Below are positions 27,896-37,819 of a stretch of 64,000 bases of DNA, one piece after another. Location of the stretch: assembly GCF_023101185.1 (NCBI RefSeq), contig NZ_CP078077.1, positions 2,447,630 to 2,511,629 on the forward strand, given 5' to 3'. A program made the translations under genes and the position numbers. This stretch comes from Microbacterium galbinum (lineage in GTDB: Bacteria; Actinomycetota; Actinomycetes; Actinomycetales; Microbacteriaceae). Below the pieces are notes generated by a model. That model did not search any database, had not been told where the DNA came from, and was given only the letters and a program-made list of their open reading frames with translations. Within the stretch, counting starts at the first letter, position 1; each line of letters opens with the position of its first letter.

Positions 27896-29533
27896 GTGAA
27901 GCGCAACAAGATCGCCCTTGCGGGCACCGCGCTGTTCGCGATCGGCGCCCTGGCGCTCGCGGGCTGCGCGAGCGGTGGTGGAAACGACTCCGACGGCGGC
28001 AGCGCCGCGGGCGAGGCGAACCCGGACGCCATCATCACCACGAACGGCTCGGAGCCGGAGAACCCGCTGATCCCGACCAACACCAACGAGGTCGGCGGCG
28101 GAAAGATCCTCGACGAGATCTTCGCAGGGCTCATCTACTACGACGCCGACGGCGAGCCCGTCAACGACGTCGCCGAGGAGATCACGACCGAGGACCCGCA
28201 GCACCTCACGGTCAAGATCAAGGAAGGCCTCACCTTCACCGACGGTGAAGAGGTCACCGCCGACAACTTCATCAAGGCGTGGAACGAGGGCGCGAAGCTC
28301 TCCAACGGCCACCTGTCGAGCTACTTCTTCGAGGACATCGAGGGCTTCAGCTACGACGAGGACTCCGAGCTCACGGGCCTGGAGCAGGTCGACGACTACA
28401 CCTTCACGATCGCGCTGAACAAGCCGGCCTCCGACTTCGCTCTGCGTCTCGGCTACTCGGCGTTCTACCCGCTCCCGGACGTGGCCTTCGAGGACATGGA
28501 CGCGTTCGGTCAGAACCCGATCGGCAACGGCCCGTACAAGATCGACGGCGACGACGCGTGGCAGCACGACGTGCAGATCGACCTCGTCCGCAACGACGAC
28601 TACGAAGGCGGCCGCAAGGCAGCCAACGGCGGTCTGACGATCAAGTTCTACGCGACGCAGGAAGCGGCCTACGCCGACCTGCTCTCGAACGAGGTCGACG
28701 TCATCGACGCGATCCCGACGAACTCGCTGGCCGTCTTCACCGACGAGCTCGGCGACCGCGCCGTGAACCAGCCCTCGGCCGTGTTCCAGTCGTTCACCAT
28801 CGGCCAGTTCCTCCCGCACTTCTCGGGCGAAGAGGGCAAGCTGCGTCGTCAGGCGCTCTCGATGGCGATCAACCGCGAAGAGATCACCGAGACCATCTTC
28901 TCGGGCTCGCGCACCCCGGCCGCCGACTTCACCTCGCCGGTCATCGCCGGCTGGTCGGACTCGGTCCCCGGTAGCGAGGTTCTCGACTTCAACCCGGAGA
29001 AGGCGAAGGAGCTGTGGGCCGAGGCCGACGCCATCTCGCCGTGGGAGGGTGACTTCAAGATCGCGTACAACGCCGACGGCGGGCACGACGCCTGGGTCGA
29101 CGCGGTGAGCAACCAGATCAAGAACAACCTCGGCATCAGCGCCTCGGGCGACCCGTACCCCACCTTCCAGGACCTTCGCACGAAGATCAACGACCGCACC
29201 ATCACCACGGCTGCGCGTTCGGGCTGGCAGGCGGACTACCCGGGTCTGTACAACTTCCTCGGACCGCTCTACGCCACGGGCGCCGGTTCCAACGACGGTG
29301 ACTACTCGAACCCCGCGTTCGACGAGCTCATCTCGGCCGGCATCAGCAACCCCGACTCCGACGCGCAGATCGAGGACTTCACCAAGGCTCAGGAGGTCCT
29401 CTTCCAGGACCTGCCCGCCATCCCGCTGTGGTACTCCAACGTGACCGGTGGATTCAGCGAGAACGTCGACAACGTCACGTTCGGCTGGAACTCCGTCCCG
29501 CTGTACTACGAGATCACGAAGGCCGGCGAGTAA
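27896..29533 (+). CDS. Peptide ABC transporter substrate-binding lipoprotein (SBP family 5), importer 2
   Basis: 545 residues from the GTG at 27896, which has an AGGAGG site eight bases upstream. Lipoprotein signal KRNKIALAGTALFAIGALALAGC, then a Ser/Gly/Asp linker. The family 5 binding-protein body includes KIKEGLTFTDGEEVTADNFIKAWN and the hinge NPIGNGPYKI. Overall it resembles OppA-like binders of oligopeptides. The ligand is unknown, and it differs clearly in sequence from importer 1. A hairpin separates it from the permease genes. Confidence 0.9.
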   Translation: MKRNKIALAGTALFAIGALALAGCASGGGNDSDGGSAAGEANPDAIITTNGSEPENPLIPTNTNEVGGGKILDEIFAGLIYYDADGEPVNDVAEEITTEDPQHLTVKIKEGLTFTDGEEVTADNFIKAWNEGAKLSNGHLSSYFFEDIEGFSYDEDSELTGLEQVDDYTFTIALNKPASDFALRLGYSAFYPLPDVAFEDMDAFGQNPIGNGPYKIDGDDAWQHDVQIDLVRNDDYEGGRKAANGGLTIKFYATQEAAYADLLSNEVDVIDAIPTNSLAVFTDELGDRAVNQPSAVFQSFTIGQFLPHFSGEEGKLRRQALSMAINREEITETIFSGSRTPAADFTSPVIAGWSDSVPGSEVLDFNPEKAKELWAEADAISPWEGDFKIAYNADGGHDAWVDAVSNQIKNNLGISASGDPYPTFQDLRTKINDRTITTAARSGWQADYPGLYNFLGPLYATGAGSNDGDYSNPAFDELISAGISNPDSDAQIEDFTKAQEVLFQDLPAIPLWYSNVTGGFSENVDNVTFGWNSVPLYYEITKAGE

Positions 29534-29550
29534 GATCTAACGGCACTTCA

Positions 29551-29589
29551 CCTGTGAGGCGGTGACGATTTTCGTCACCGCCTCACAGG
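29551..29589 (+). terminator. Intercistronic 17-bp hairpin after the binding-protein gene
   Basis: Perfect arms 29551-29567 and 29573-29589 with an ATTTT loop, 17 bases after the stop codon and 48 before the next start. There is no U-run. Such hairpins commonly protect the mRNA of an abundant binding protein or reduce read-through to the permeases. Confidence 0.65.
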
Positions 29590-29637
29590 CTTGTGTTCGC
29601 ACGGTCTTCTTACTCCCCCCTTCAGAAGGGACAGCGG

Positions 29638-30564
29638 ATGCTCGGTTACATCCTGAGACGTCTCCTGCAGGTGATCCCGGTCTTCTTCGGTGCCACCCTG
29701 CTCATCTACTTCCTCGTGTTCGCCATGCCCGGCGACCCGATCCTCGCCCTGTTCGGCGACAAGACCCCCAACCCGGCGGTCGTCGAGCAGCTGCGCGAGC
29801 AGTACCACCTGAACGATCCGTTCATCGTGCAGTACTGGTACTACATCACCGGTGTGTTCCAGGGTGACCTCGGCAACACGTTCTCGGGCCGGCCGGTCTC
29901 CGCCGTGCTCGCCGCGACGCTCCCGGTCACCGGTCGCCTCGCGGTCATGGCGATCGGAATCGAGTTCACGCTCGCGATCATCATCGGAACGGTCTCGGCG
30001 CTGCGCAAGGGCAAGATCTTCGACAACGTGTCGCTCATGGTCGCACTCGTCGCGATCGCGATCCCGATCTTCGTCGTGGCGTTCCTCGCTCAGTACTTCC
30101 TCGCGATCAAGCTCGGGTGGTTCAAACCGACCGTCGGCGCCGACAACGACTGGGGCGGTCTCTGGCTCCCCGCCATCGTGCTCGGCTTCAGCCTGTACGC
30201 CGTGAGCATGCGCCTGATGAGAAGCTCCGTCATCGACACCCTCAACCAGGACTGGGTGCGCACCGCCTACAGCAAGGGGCTCTCGCGCGGTCGCGTGATC
30301 CCCGTGCACGTGCTGCGCAACTCGCTGATCCCCGTGATCACGAACTCCGCCACCAACTTCGGCGTGCTGCTCGTCGGCGCGACCGTCACCGAGGGCATCT
30401 TCAACGTGCCCGGCGTCGGAAACACCCTGTTCCAGGCCATCCAGCGCGGTGAGGGACCGACCGTGGTCTCGTTCGTCACCGTGTTCGTCATCCTGTACGT
30501 CCTGGTGAACCTGCTCATCGACCTGCTCTACGGTCTGCTCGACCCGAGGATCCGCTATGCCTGA
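29638..30564 (+). CDS. Peptide ABC transporter permease (DppB/OppB type), importer 2
   Basis: 308 residues from the ATG at 29638 (MLGYILRRLLQVIPVFFGATLLIYFLVFAMPGDP), preceded by GAAGGGA. Six helices and the EAA loop RTAYSKGLSRGRVIPVHVLRNSLIPV. It ends LLYGLLDPRIRYA, the usual DppB end. An upstream in-frame extension of 15 residues lacks a good ribosome site and is left out. Confidence 0.9.
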   Translation: MLGYILRRLLQVIPVFFGATLLIYFLVFAMPGDPILALFGDKTPNPAVVEQLREQYHLNDPFIVQYWYYITGVFQGDLGNTFSGRPVSAVLAATLPVTGRLAVMAIGIEFTLAIIIGTVSALRKGKIFDNVSLMVALVAIAIPIFVVAFLAQYFLAIKLGWFKPTVGADNDWGGLWLPAIVLGFSLYAVSMRLMRSSVIDTLNQDWVRTAYSKGLSRGRVIPVHVLRNSLIPVITNSATNFGVLLVGATVTEGIFNVPGVGNTLFQAIQRGEGPTVVSFVTVFVILYVLVNLLIDLLYGLLDPRIRYA

Positions 30565-31498
30565 CCCCACGACCCAGAAGCACTACGTCGCCCCGGTCGA
30601 AACCGAGTCGATCGCGGTAGACGCTGTCCGCATCTCCGAGAAGCCCAGCAACCTGTGGCGCGACGCCTGGAGCGACCTGCGCCGTCGTCCGCTGTTCTGG
30701 TTCTCCGTCGTCCTCGGACTCGCGTTCCTGCTGATGGCGGTGTGGCCGACGCTGTTCACCGCCACCGCACCGGACTCCTGCGATCTGGCGAACAGCAACG
30801 GCGGCCCGGCTGCCGGGCACCCGCTCGGCTTCACGTTCCAGGGCTGCGACATCTACGCCCGCATCGCCTGGGGTGCGCAGACGTCTCTCGCGGTCGGCCT
30901 CATCGCCACCGTGATCTCGTCGTTCCTCGGCCTGATCATGGGCGCACTCGCCGGTTTCTACGGCGGGTGGCTCGACGGTCTGCTGTCGCGCATCGGTGAC
31001 ATCTTCTTCGCGATCCCGTACATCCTCGCGGCCGTCGTCGTCATGACGGTGTTCCGCGACTCGCGTTCGGTCTGGACGCTGGCTCTCGCGATCGGCGGGT
31101 TCGCCTGGGCCTCCACGGCCCGTGTCGTGCGAGCAGAAGTGCTGCGCGTGCGTCAGGCGGACTTCGTCGTGGCGTCGCAGGCTCTCGGCCAGTCGAAGTT
31201 CAAGATTCTGCTCAACCACGTCATCCCGAACGCGATCGCGCCGCTGCTCGTCGTCTCGACGCTCGGCCTCGCGGCGGCGATCGTGGCCGAGGCCACCCTG
31301 TCGTTCCTCGGTGTCGGTCTGGGCAGCGACGTGATGTCGTGGGGTAACGACATCAGTGATGCCCAGGCATCGCTCCGTGTCGCCCCGATGGCGCTCATCT
31401 ATCCGTCGATCGCGCTGACCCTCGCGGTGCTCGCGTTCGTGACCCTGGGTGAGCTCATCCGAGACGCCCTCGACCCGAAGGCGAGGGCACGCCGATGA
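30557..31498 (+). CDS. Peptide ABC transporter permease (DppC/OppC type), importer 2
   Basis: 313 residues. Cytoplasmic start of about 45 residues, six helices, EAA loop ASQALGQSKFKILLNHVIPNAIAP. An extracytoplasmic loop contains two cysteines (DSCDLANSN... and FQGCDIYARI) that may form a disulfide, a feature seen in actinobacterial DppC proteins. Eight-base overlap with the upstream permease gene. Confidence 0.9.
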   Translation: MPDPTTQKHYVAPVETESIAVDAVRISEKPSNLWRDAWSDLRRRPLFWFSVVLGLAFLLMAVWPTLFTATAPDSCDLANSNGGPAAGHPLGFTFQGCDIYARIAWGAQTSLAVGLIATVISSFLGLIMGALAGFYGGWLDGLLSRIGDIFFAIPYILAAVVVMTVFRDSRSVWTLALAIGGFAWASTARVVRAEVLRVRQADFVVASQALGQSKFKILLNHVIPNAIAPLLVVSTLGLAAAIVAEATLSFLGVGLGSDVMSWGNDISDAQASLRVAPMALIYPSIALTLAVLAFVTLGELIRDALDPKARARR

Positions 31499-33174
31499 GC
31501 GAGCGCATCACCGATCAGACGCCCCTGCTGAGCATCCGCGACCTCAAGGTCGCCTTCCGCACCCAGGAGGGTCTGCGCGAAGTGCTCCACGGCATCAGCT
31601 TCGACGTCTTCCCGGGCGAGACCGTCGCGATCGTGGGAGAGTCGGGTTCCGGCAAGTCCACGACCGCCACCGCGATCGTCAACCTGCTGCCCGGCACCGG
31701 CACGGTCACCGGCGGATCGATCACCCTCGAGGGTCGCGAGCTCACCACTCTGAGCCGCACGGCCATCGAGGGCGTGCGCGGCCGCGACATCGGATTCGTG
31801 CCGCAGGACCCGATGTCGAACCTCAACCCGGTGTGGAGCATCGGCTTCCAGGTGAAGGAGGCGATCCGCGCCAACGGCATCGCCCAGGGGCGCCAGGCCG
31901 TCAAGGCCCGCGCGATCGAGGTGCTGCAGCAGGCGGGTCTCGCCGACGCCGAACGCCGTCTGCACCAGTTCCCGCACCAGTTCTCGGGTGGCATGCGCCA
32001 GCGCGCGCTGATCGGCATCGGCCTCGCGGCCGATCCGAAGCTCCTGATCGCCGACGAGCCGACCTCGGCCCTCGACGTGACGGTGCAGCGCGTGATCCTC
32101 GATCACATGGCTTCGCTGACGCGCGACAAGGGCACCTCGGTGCTGCTGATCACGCACGACCTCGGTCTCGCGGCCGAGCGCGCCGACAAGATCATCGTGA
32201 TGAACGGCGGCAACATCGTCGAGGCGGGCCCCAGCCGGCAGATCCTCGAGGACCCGCAGCACCCGTACACGAAGCGTCTCGTCGCGGCGGCGCCCAGCGT
32301 CGCCTCGCAGCGCATCCAGGCGGTCGTGGAGGATCGGGGCATCGAGACCCTCGACGACCTCGCCGACATCCCGCCGACGGTGCGCGTGGCCGGGCTCACG
32401 AAGGACTACAAGATCCGTCAGGGCGGCTTCCGCAGCGAGGCCTTCCGCGCGGTCGACGGCGTGTCGTTCGAGATCCCCAAGGGCAAGACGCTGGCGCTGG
32501 TCGGGGAGTCCGGCTCGGGCAAGTCCACCGTCGCGAAGATGGTGCTCAAGCTCGAGGAGCCCACTGCGGGAACCATCGAGATCGACGGGCAGGACGTGTC
32601 GAAGCTGTCGAACGCGCAGGCGTTCGGTCTGCGCCGCCGCATGCAGCCCGTGTTCCAGGACCCGTACGGCTCGCTCGACCCGCTGCGCAACATCGGCAAC
32701 ACCATCGCCGAGCCGCTGCAGATCCACGGCGTCGGCGATCGTGCCTCGCACCGTGAGCGTGTGGAGGAGCTGCTCGACCAGGTCGCCCTTCCGCGGGCCC
32801 TGGCGACGCGCTACCCGAACGAGCTCTCCGGCGGTCAGCGGCAGCGCGTGGCGATCGCCCGTGCCCTCGCGCTCAAGCCCGACATCATCGTGCTCGACGA
32901 GGCCGTCTCGGCCCTCGACGTGCTCGTGCAGGACCAGGTGCTGCAGCTCCTGGCCGAACTGCAGTCGGAGCTCGGCCTGACCTACCTGTTCATCACCCAC
33001 GACCTCGCGGTCGTGCGCGTGTCGAGCGACCTGGTGTGCGTCATGGAGAAGGGCCGGATCGTCGAGCAGGGCACCGTCGACGAGATCTTCGCCAACCCGC
33101 AGCAGGAGTACACGGATCGCCTGCTCCAGGCGATCCCCGGCGCGTCCATTCCGCTCGGCGGAAGCGGCGCGTGA
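31495..33174 (+). CDS. Peptide ABC transporter ATPase, fused DppD-DppF, importer 2
   Basis: 559 residues with two complete ATPase domains in one chain. Walker A sequences GESGSGKST occur near residues 48-56 and 337-345; signatures are FSGGMRQRA and LSGGQRQRV, and Walker B motifs LLIADEPTSALD and IIVLDEAVSALD. Importer 1 keeps the same two functions in separate genes, so the two systems have different histories. ATGA overlap with the permease gene. Confidence 0.93.
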   Translation: MSERITDQTPLLSIRDLKVAFRTQEGLREVLHGISFDVFPGETVAIVGESGSGKSTTATAIVNLLPGTGTVTGGSITLEGRELTTLSRTAIEGVRGRDIGFVPQDPMSNLNPVWSIGFQVKEAIRANGIAQGRQAVKARAIEVLQQAGLADAERRLHQFPHQFSGGMRQRALIGIGLAADPKLLIADEPTSALDVTVQRVILDHMASLTRDKGTSVLLITHDLGLAAERADKIIVMNGGNIVEAGPSRQILEDPQHPYTKRLVAAAPSVASQRIQAVVEDRGIETLDDLADIPPTVRVAGLTKDYKIRQGGFRSEAFRAVDGVSFEIPKGKTLALVGESGSGKSTVAKMVLKLEEPTAGTIEIDGQDVSKLSNAQAFGLRRRMQPVFQDPYGSLDPLRNIGNTIAEPLQIHGVGDRASHRERVEELLDQVALPRALATRYPNELSGGQRQRVAIARALALKPDIIVLDEAVSALDVLVQDQVLQLLAELQSELGLTYLFITHDLAVVRVSSDLVCVMEKGRIVEQGTVDEIFANPQQEYTDRLLQAIPGASIPLGGSGA

Positions 33175-33734
33175 CCGCTGCCGACAAGCCCGAGGGCGTG
33201 CGGATCTTCCGCGCGTCCTCGGGCACGGCCGTGCTCGTGATCTCCGGCGCGCTCGCGCTCTTCCTGCTCGGCGACACGGTCGTGCGGGGCAGCTGGACGC
33301 AGATGCTCCTGGTGGCGCCGTGGGTGCTGCTGGGCATGTGGGTCGTGTACGAGCTGAGCTTCGTGTCCATGGTGCGGGTCGACGACGCCGGTGTGGTCGT
33401 GCAGAACATGCTCCGGCGCACCTCGTTCGGCTGGGCCCGCGTCCGCGATGTGGACTTCCGCTGGCAGCTCGAGTTCGCCCTCGACGACGACTCGCGCGTC
33501 AGCGCCTACGGCGGACCCGCCCGCGCGCGTCCCTCGCGTCGCGATGCGGCAGAGGGCGAAGCATCCAAGGCCCCGGCCGGGATCCGCGATCTCACCGAGA
33601 TCCGCGACCGCTGGGACGCGGCGACCGCGGCGGATGCCCCGATCCGCCGCGAGTGGGACTCCCGTGCGCTTCTCGCCCTCGGCATCATCGTGCTGTGGGC
33701 GATCGGCGCCGTGCTGATCGCGAACGCCGGCTGA
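33171..33734 (+). CDS. Membrane protein with PH-like domain
   Basis: 187 residues from the GTG at 33171, overlapping the ATPase stop. Two hydrophobic helices near the N-terminus (about 25-65), then a bacterial PH-like strand region (VRVDDAGVVVQNMLRRTSFGWARVRDVDFRWQLEF), a disordered Ala/Arg-rich stretch and a final helix (LLALGIIVLWAIGAVLIANAG). Function unknown. Its overlap suggests co-transcription with importer 2 but not necessarily a role in it. Confidence 0.75.
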   Translation: MTAADKPEGVRIFRASSGTAVLVISGALALFLLGDTVVRGSWTQMLLVAPWVLLGMWVVYELSFVSMVRVDDAGVVVQNMLRRTSFGWARVRDVDFRWQLEFALDDDSRVSAYGGPARARPSRRDAAEGEASKAPAGIRDLTEIRDRWDAATAADAPIRREWDSRALLALGIIVLWAIGAVLIANAG

Positions 33735-33768
33735 ACGCGGGCGCGGGTCGCCGGGGCTTCTCGGGCGA

Positions 33769-34575
33769 TCAGCCCGGGAGGCCGAACAGCGTCGGCCACG
33801 TCGCCGCCGCCCACGGGTAGCCGACGAACACCGTCGCGTCGATCAGGAAGTGCGCGACGAGGAACGGCAGCAGGCGTCCGGTGCGCAGGAACAGCCAGCC
33901 GAACAGCAGCCCCATCGCGAGGTTGCCGATGAAGGCCCCGGGTCCCTGATAGAGGTGGTACGTCGCCCGGAGCAGCGAGGTCGCGATGATGATGGTCCAG
34001 GGCGACCATCCGAGCTGCTTGAGCCGGGCGAAGAGATACCCGAGCACGACGAACTCCTCCTGCAACGACGCTCGCGCGGCGGCCAGCAGCAGGATCGGGA
34101 TCGTCCACCAGTGGGTGTCGAGTCCGCCCGGGTTCACCGCGACGAACAGACCCAGTGCCCGGCCGACGACGTACAGGCCGAGGCCCGGGATGCCGATGGC
34201 CAGCACGAGGAGCGCGCCCCGGCCGATGTCGACGCCGACGCGTGTGCCGTCGAGGCCGAGACGGGCGAGGTGCGGTCGACGGTGCTGCCAGAGCAGGAAG
34301 CAGACGAGCAGCACCGGTACGAGCGAGAAGCCGATCGACAGCACCTGGTAGATCAGGTCGAAGACCTCGCGGTCGCTGCGTGAGGGATTCAGCGTCGCGG
34401 TCTGATCGGCGAGCGGGGTGTCGTCCGTGAGCCGGTAGGCGAGCTGGACGATCGCGTAGATCGCCGACTGGCCGAGACCGAGCGCGAGCACGATCGCGAT
34501 CTCCCACCACAGCCGCCGCGCCGAGGGCTCGGAGGTCGGGTCCGGGAGCGGTCGGTCTGCGTCTTCGTGCCTCAC
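33769..34575 (-). CDS. CPBP family intramembrane metalloprotease
   Basis: 268 residues, about seven membrane helices. The CPBP (CAAX protease/bacteriocin-processing) motifs are present: EE in ASLQEEFVVLGYLF, the second motif RATYHLYQG and the third FLVAHFLIDAT, which give the Glu and His metal/catalytic residues. Substrates are unknown; relatives cleave prenylated or membrane proteins. It starts at GTG with GGAAAAG upstream; TACCAT lies seven bases before it. Confidence 0.85.
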   Translation of the reverse strand: MRHEDADRPLPDPTSEPSARRLWWEIAIVLALGLGQSAIYAIVQLAYRLTDDTPLADQTATLNPSRSDREVFDLIYQVLSIGFSLVPVLLVCFLLWQHRRPHLARLGLDGTRVGVDIGRGALLVLAIGIPGLGLYVVGRALGLFVAVNPGGLDTHWWTIPILLLAAARASLQEEFVVLGYLFARLKQLGWSPWTIIIATSLLRATYHLYQGPGAFIGNLAMGLLFGWLFLRTGRLLPFLVAHFLIDATVFVGYPWAAATWPTLFGLPG

Positions 34576-34678
34576 TTTTCCGATGGTACGGCCTCCGTTC
34601 AGCCGGGGGTCCTGCGCGTGCGTTATCCTGGAACGTCGGTTTCCCGACTCCTCCCACTCCTCTTCTTAGGATTCCTGC

Positions 34679-36592
34679 ATGGCTCACGCCCTCCGCTCTG
34701 ACCTCCGCAACGTCGCCATCGTCGCTCACGTCGACCACGGCAAGACCACTCTTGTCGACGCGATGCTCCGCCAGACCGGCTCGTTCGGTGAGCACTCGCA
34801 CGTCGAAGAGCGCGCGATGGACTCGAACGACCTCGAGCGCGAGAAGGGCATCACGATCCTCGCCAAGAACACGGCGATCACCTACAAGGGCAAGCACGCC
34901 GGCGGCAAGGAGATCACGATCAACGTGATCGACACCCCGGGTCACGCCGACTTCGGTGGCGAGGTCGAGCGCGGCCTGTCGATGGTCGACGGCGTCGTGC
35001 TGCTCGTCGACGCGAGCGAGGGCCCGCTCCCGCAGACCCGCTTCGTGCTGCGCAAGGCGCTCGAGGCCAAGCTCCCCGTCATCCTGCTGGTCAACAAGAC
35101 CGACCGCCCCGACGCCCGCATCGCGGAGGTCGAGGAGGAGGCCCACGACCTGCTGCTGGGTCTGGCGTCCGACCTCGTCGACGACGTGCCCGACCTCGAC
35201 GTCGACGCACTGCTCGACGTGCCGGTCGTCTACGCGTCCGGTCGTGCCGGTGCGGCGTCGCAGAACCGTCCCGCCGACGGCTCGCTGCCCGACAACGACG
35301 ACCTCGAGCCGCTCTTCGAGGCGATCCTCGAGCACGTCCCGGCTCCGTCCTACGACGACGAGGCGCCCCTGCAGGCGTGGGTCACGAACCTCGACTCCAG
35401 CCCCTTCCTCGGTCGCCTCGCGCTGCTGCGCGTCTTCAACGGCACGCTGAAGAAGGGCCAGACCGTGGCCTGGGTGCGCTCCGACGGCACCACCAGCAAC
35501 GCCCGCATCACCGAGCTGCTGATGACCCGAGCGCTCGAGCGCTACCCGGCCGAGTCCGCGGGCCCGGGCGACATCGTCGCGATCGCGGGCTTCGAGAACA
35601 TCACCATCGGCGAGACGATCGCCGACCCCGAGGACGTGCGCCCGCTCCCGGCGATCACGGTCGACGACCCCGCCATCTCGATGACGATCGGCACCAACAC
35701 CTCGCCGCTGATGGGCAAGGTCAAGGGCCACAAGCTCACGGCGCGCATGGTCAAGGACCGTCTCGACAAGGAGCTCATCGGTAACGTCTCGCTCAAGGTC
35801 GTCGACATCGGGCGCCCGGATGCCTGGGAGGTCCAGGGCCGCGGTGAGCTCGCCCTCGCGATCCTCGTCGAGAACATGCGTCGCGAAGGCTTCGAGCTCA
35901 CGGTCGGAAAGCCGCAGGTGGTCACGAAGAAGATCGACGGCAAGACCTACGAGCCCTTCGAGCACCTCACGATCGACACGCCGGAGGAGCACCTCGGCGC
36001 GATCACCCAGCTCCTCGCCAACCGCAAGGGTCGCATGGAGAACATGACCAACCACGGCACCGGTTGGGTGCGCATGGAGTTCATCGTCCCGTCGCGCGGC
36101 CTCATCGGCTTCCGCAGCGAGTTCCTCACCACGACCCGCGGCACCGGCATCGCGAACGCGATCTCGCACGGCTACGAGCCCTGGGCCGGATCCATCACGA
36201 CCCGCCAGAACGGCTCGATCGTCGCCGACCGTCAGGGTGTCGTCACCCCGTTCGCCATGATCGCCCTGCAGGAGCGCATGTCGTTCTTCGTGCAGCCGAC
36301 CGCCGAGGTCTACGAGGGCATGGTCATCGGCGAGAACTCGCGCGCCGACGACATGGACGTGAACATCACCAAGGAGAAGAAGCTCACCAACATGCGTGCG
36401 GCGAGCTCCGACTCGTTCGAGTCGATGACGCCCCCGCGTCAGTTGACGCTCGAGGAGAGCCTCGAGTTCGCGCGTGACGACGAATGCGTCGAGGTCACGC
36501 CGGAGGCCGTGCGCATCCGCAAGGTGAACCTCGACGCCAACACGCGTGCGCGCGAGACCGCTCGCCTCAAGCGTCAGGATGCCAACGCCTGA
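34679..36592 (+). CDS. typA: Ribosome-associated GTPase TypA/BipA
   Basis: 637 residues. Translational GTPase motifs: [17 protein letters not shown] (G1), [16 protein letters not shown] (G3) and NKTDRPDAR (G4). Domains II, III and V and the TypA-specific C-terminal domain follow, ending in a basic tail. It binds the 70S ribosome and supports 50S assembly, stress and cold adaptation. A candidate -10 TATCCT lies at 34624-34629, giving a leader of about 45 bases. It is a single gene with its own terminator. Confidence 0.95.
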   Translation: MAHALRSDLRNVAIVAHVDHGKTTLVDAMLRQTGSFGEHSHVEERAMDSNDLEREKGITILAKNTAITYKGKHAGGKEITINVIDTPGHADFGGEVERGLSMVDGVVLLVDASEGPLPQTRFVLRKALEAKLPVILLVNKTDRPDARIAEVEEEAHDLLLGLASDLVDDVPDLDVDALLDVPVVYASGRAGAASQNRPADGSLPDNDDLEPLFEAILEHVPAPSYDDEAPLQAWVTNLDSSPFLGRLALLRVFNGTLKKGQTVAWVRSDGTTSNARITELLMTRALERYPAESAGPGDIVAIAGFENITIGETIADPEDVRPLPAITVDDPAISMTIGTNTSPLMGKVKGHKLTARMVKDRLDKELIGNVSLKVVDIGRPDAWEVQGRGELALAILVENMRREGFELTVGKPQVVTKKIDGKTYEPFEHLTIDTPEEHLGAITQLLANRKGRMENMTNHGTGWVRMEFIVPSRGLIGFRSEFLTTTRGTGIANAISHGYEPWAGSITTRQNGSIVADRQGVVTPFAMIALQERMSFFVQPTAEVYEGMVIGENSRADDMDVNITKEKKLTNMRAASSDSFESMTPPRQLTLEESLEFARDDECVEVTPEAVRIRKVNLDANTRARETARLKRQDANA

Positions 36593-36612
36593 GTCCGAAC
36601 AGGACCGATAAG

Positions 36613-36654
36613 AGGGCCTCGCTCCGCAGAAATGCGGCGGCGAGGCCCTTTTTT
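36613..36654 (+). terminator. Rho-independent terminator of typA
   Basis: GGGCCTCGC (36614-36622) pairs with GCGAGGCCC (36640-36648 region), with an inner CCGC/GCGG helix, followed by TTTTTT (36649-36654). The strongest classical terminator in the window. Confidence 0.85.
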
Positions 36655-36812
36655 CATGAAAAGCCCAGGTGGGACTTATATTCCGTCCAGGCTCTGCGGA
36701 GGGTTCGTCCAGAAACATGACACAGAATCGATGACTTGCGTCCGATGAGTCGGCTCCCGATGAGCCGCCCTGTCCGCAGGTCCGGGCGCTCGACGACCCG
36801 AAAGTCGATTCT

Positions 36813-37712
36813 TTGCTTCACCTTCAGAACACCCGTGCTTCCCGGCGCGCCCTCGAGGCCGCCACCGCCCACTCCGCCGTCCGCTCTCGTCGGCCGTTGC
36901 TGCTCCTCGGCACCGCCGTCGGTGCGATGCTCGGCATCACGCTGACCGCCGGACTCGTCGCGGGCCCGGCCTCCGGCGCCACCGAGACCGATGACGCATC
37001 GCCCTCGGCGACCACCGGCACCACCACGACCGTCGAGGCGTCGGACGACGTCGCGGCGACCGCGACCGCCGCGACCGATGCCATTGATGCCGCCGATCAG
37101 CTGTCCGCCGAGATCGACGCCGCAGGCTTCGACCTGAGCGGAGTCGTCCCCGCCGTCGAGACCGCGCAGTTGCAGAGCAATGTCGACACCCTCGACGGTC
37201 GGAAGGCCGTTCCGGCCATCGAGCTCACTCTCACCACGGTCATCGCCCAGCAGCACACCGAGAAGGTGATCGAGCAGACCGCGGCGCTCCAGTCGGCGTT
37301 CACCGCAGCGCAGGAGAAGAAGGCAGCGGACGACGCGGCCGCCGCTGCCGCCGCGCAGGCGCAGGCAGAGGCCGAGGCGGCCGCCGCGGCGCTCGCCTCG
37401 TCGAACACCCCCGAGGGGGCCAAGGCGACCGCACGTGTCATGGCGGCCGACCAGTACGGCTGGGGAGAAGACCAGTTCTCCTGCCTGAGTTCGCTGTGGC
37501 AGAAGGAGTCGAGCTGGAACTACCAGGCCTACAACCCGAGCGGCGCGACCGGCATCCCGCAGGCGCTCCCCGGCAGCAAGATGGCCTCGGCGGGCAACGA
37601 CTGGCAGACCAATGCCGCGACCCAGATCGCCTGGGGTCTGGGATACATCTCGTCCGTGTACGGCACCCCGTGCAGCGCGTGGGGGCACTCGCAGGCGATG
37701 AACTGGTACTGA
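36813..37712 (+). CDS. Secreted lysozyme-like (Apf/transglycosylase-type) cell-wall protein
   Basis: 299 residues if read from the TTG at 36813; this start is weak because no ribosome site is visible and an ATG near 36927 would cut the signal peptide. A basic region plus hydrophobic segment (RPLLLLGTAVGAMLGITLTAGLVAGPASGA) is an export signal. A Thr/Ala linker and a coiled Ala/Gln/Glu-rich stretch (about 140-195) follow. The C-terminal 80 residues are a lysozyme-like domain with Glu232 in QKESSWNYQAYNPSG as the likely catalytic residue and a Cys pair. Probably peptidoglycan remodelling. Confidence 0.8.
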   Translation: MLHLQNTRASRRALEAATAHSAVRSRRPLLLLGTAVGAMLGITLTAGLVAGPASGATETDDASPSATTGTTTTVEASDDVAATATAATDAIDAADQLSAEIDAAGFDLSGVVPAVETAQLQSNVDTLDGRKAVPAIELTLTTVIAQQHTEKVIEQTAALQSAFTAAQEKKAADDAAAAAAAQAQAEAEAAAAALASSNTPEGAKATARVMAADQYGWGEDQFSCLSSLWQKESSWNYQAYNPSGATGIPQALPGSKMASAGNDWQTNAATQIAWGLGYISSVYGTPCSAWGHSQAMNWY

Positions 37713-37727
37713 GCCCGCAGGCACCCG

Positions 37728-37766
37728 CGAACGCCCCCGGTAGACACCTTCTACCGGGGGCGTTCG
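37728..37766 (+). terminator. Hairpin terminator after the lysozyme-like gene
   Basis: Perfect 16-bp stem (37728-37743 with 37751-37766) and a seven-base loop, 15 bases after the stop. No U-run. Confidence 0.65.
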
Positions 37767-37819
37767 AGCGCTATCGTGGCGAATGACGGCTGGGGCGTCG
37801 TCGAACGCGAGGAGAGCCC

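Noticed and set aside
33506..36718. Long antisense open frame across typA
   Set aside because: Same composition artefact; typA on the other strand is unmistakable.
36655..36812. c-di-AMP (ydaO-type) riboswitch ahead of the cell-wall hydrolase gene
   Set aside because: None of the conserved core sequence of that riboswitch is visible, despite the favourable context.
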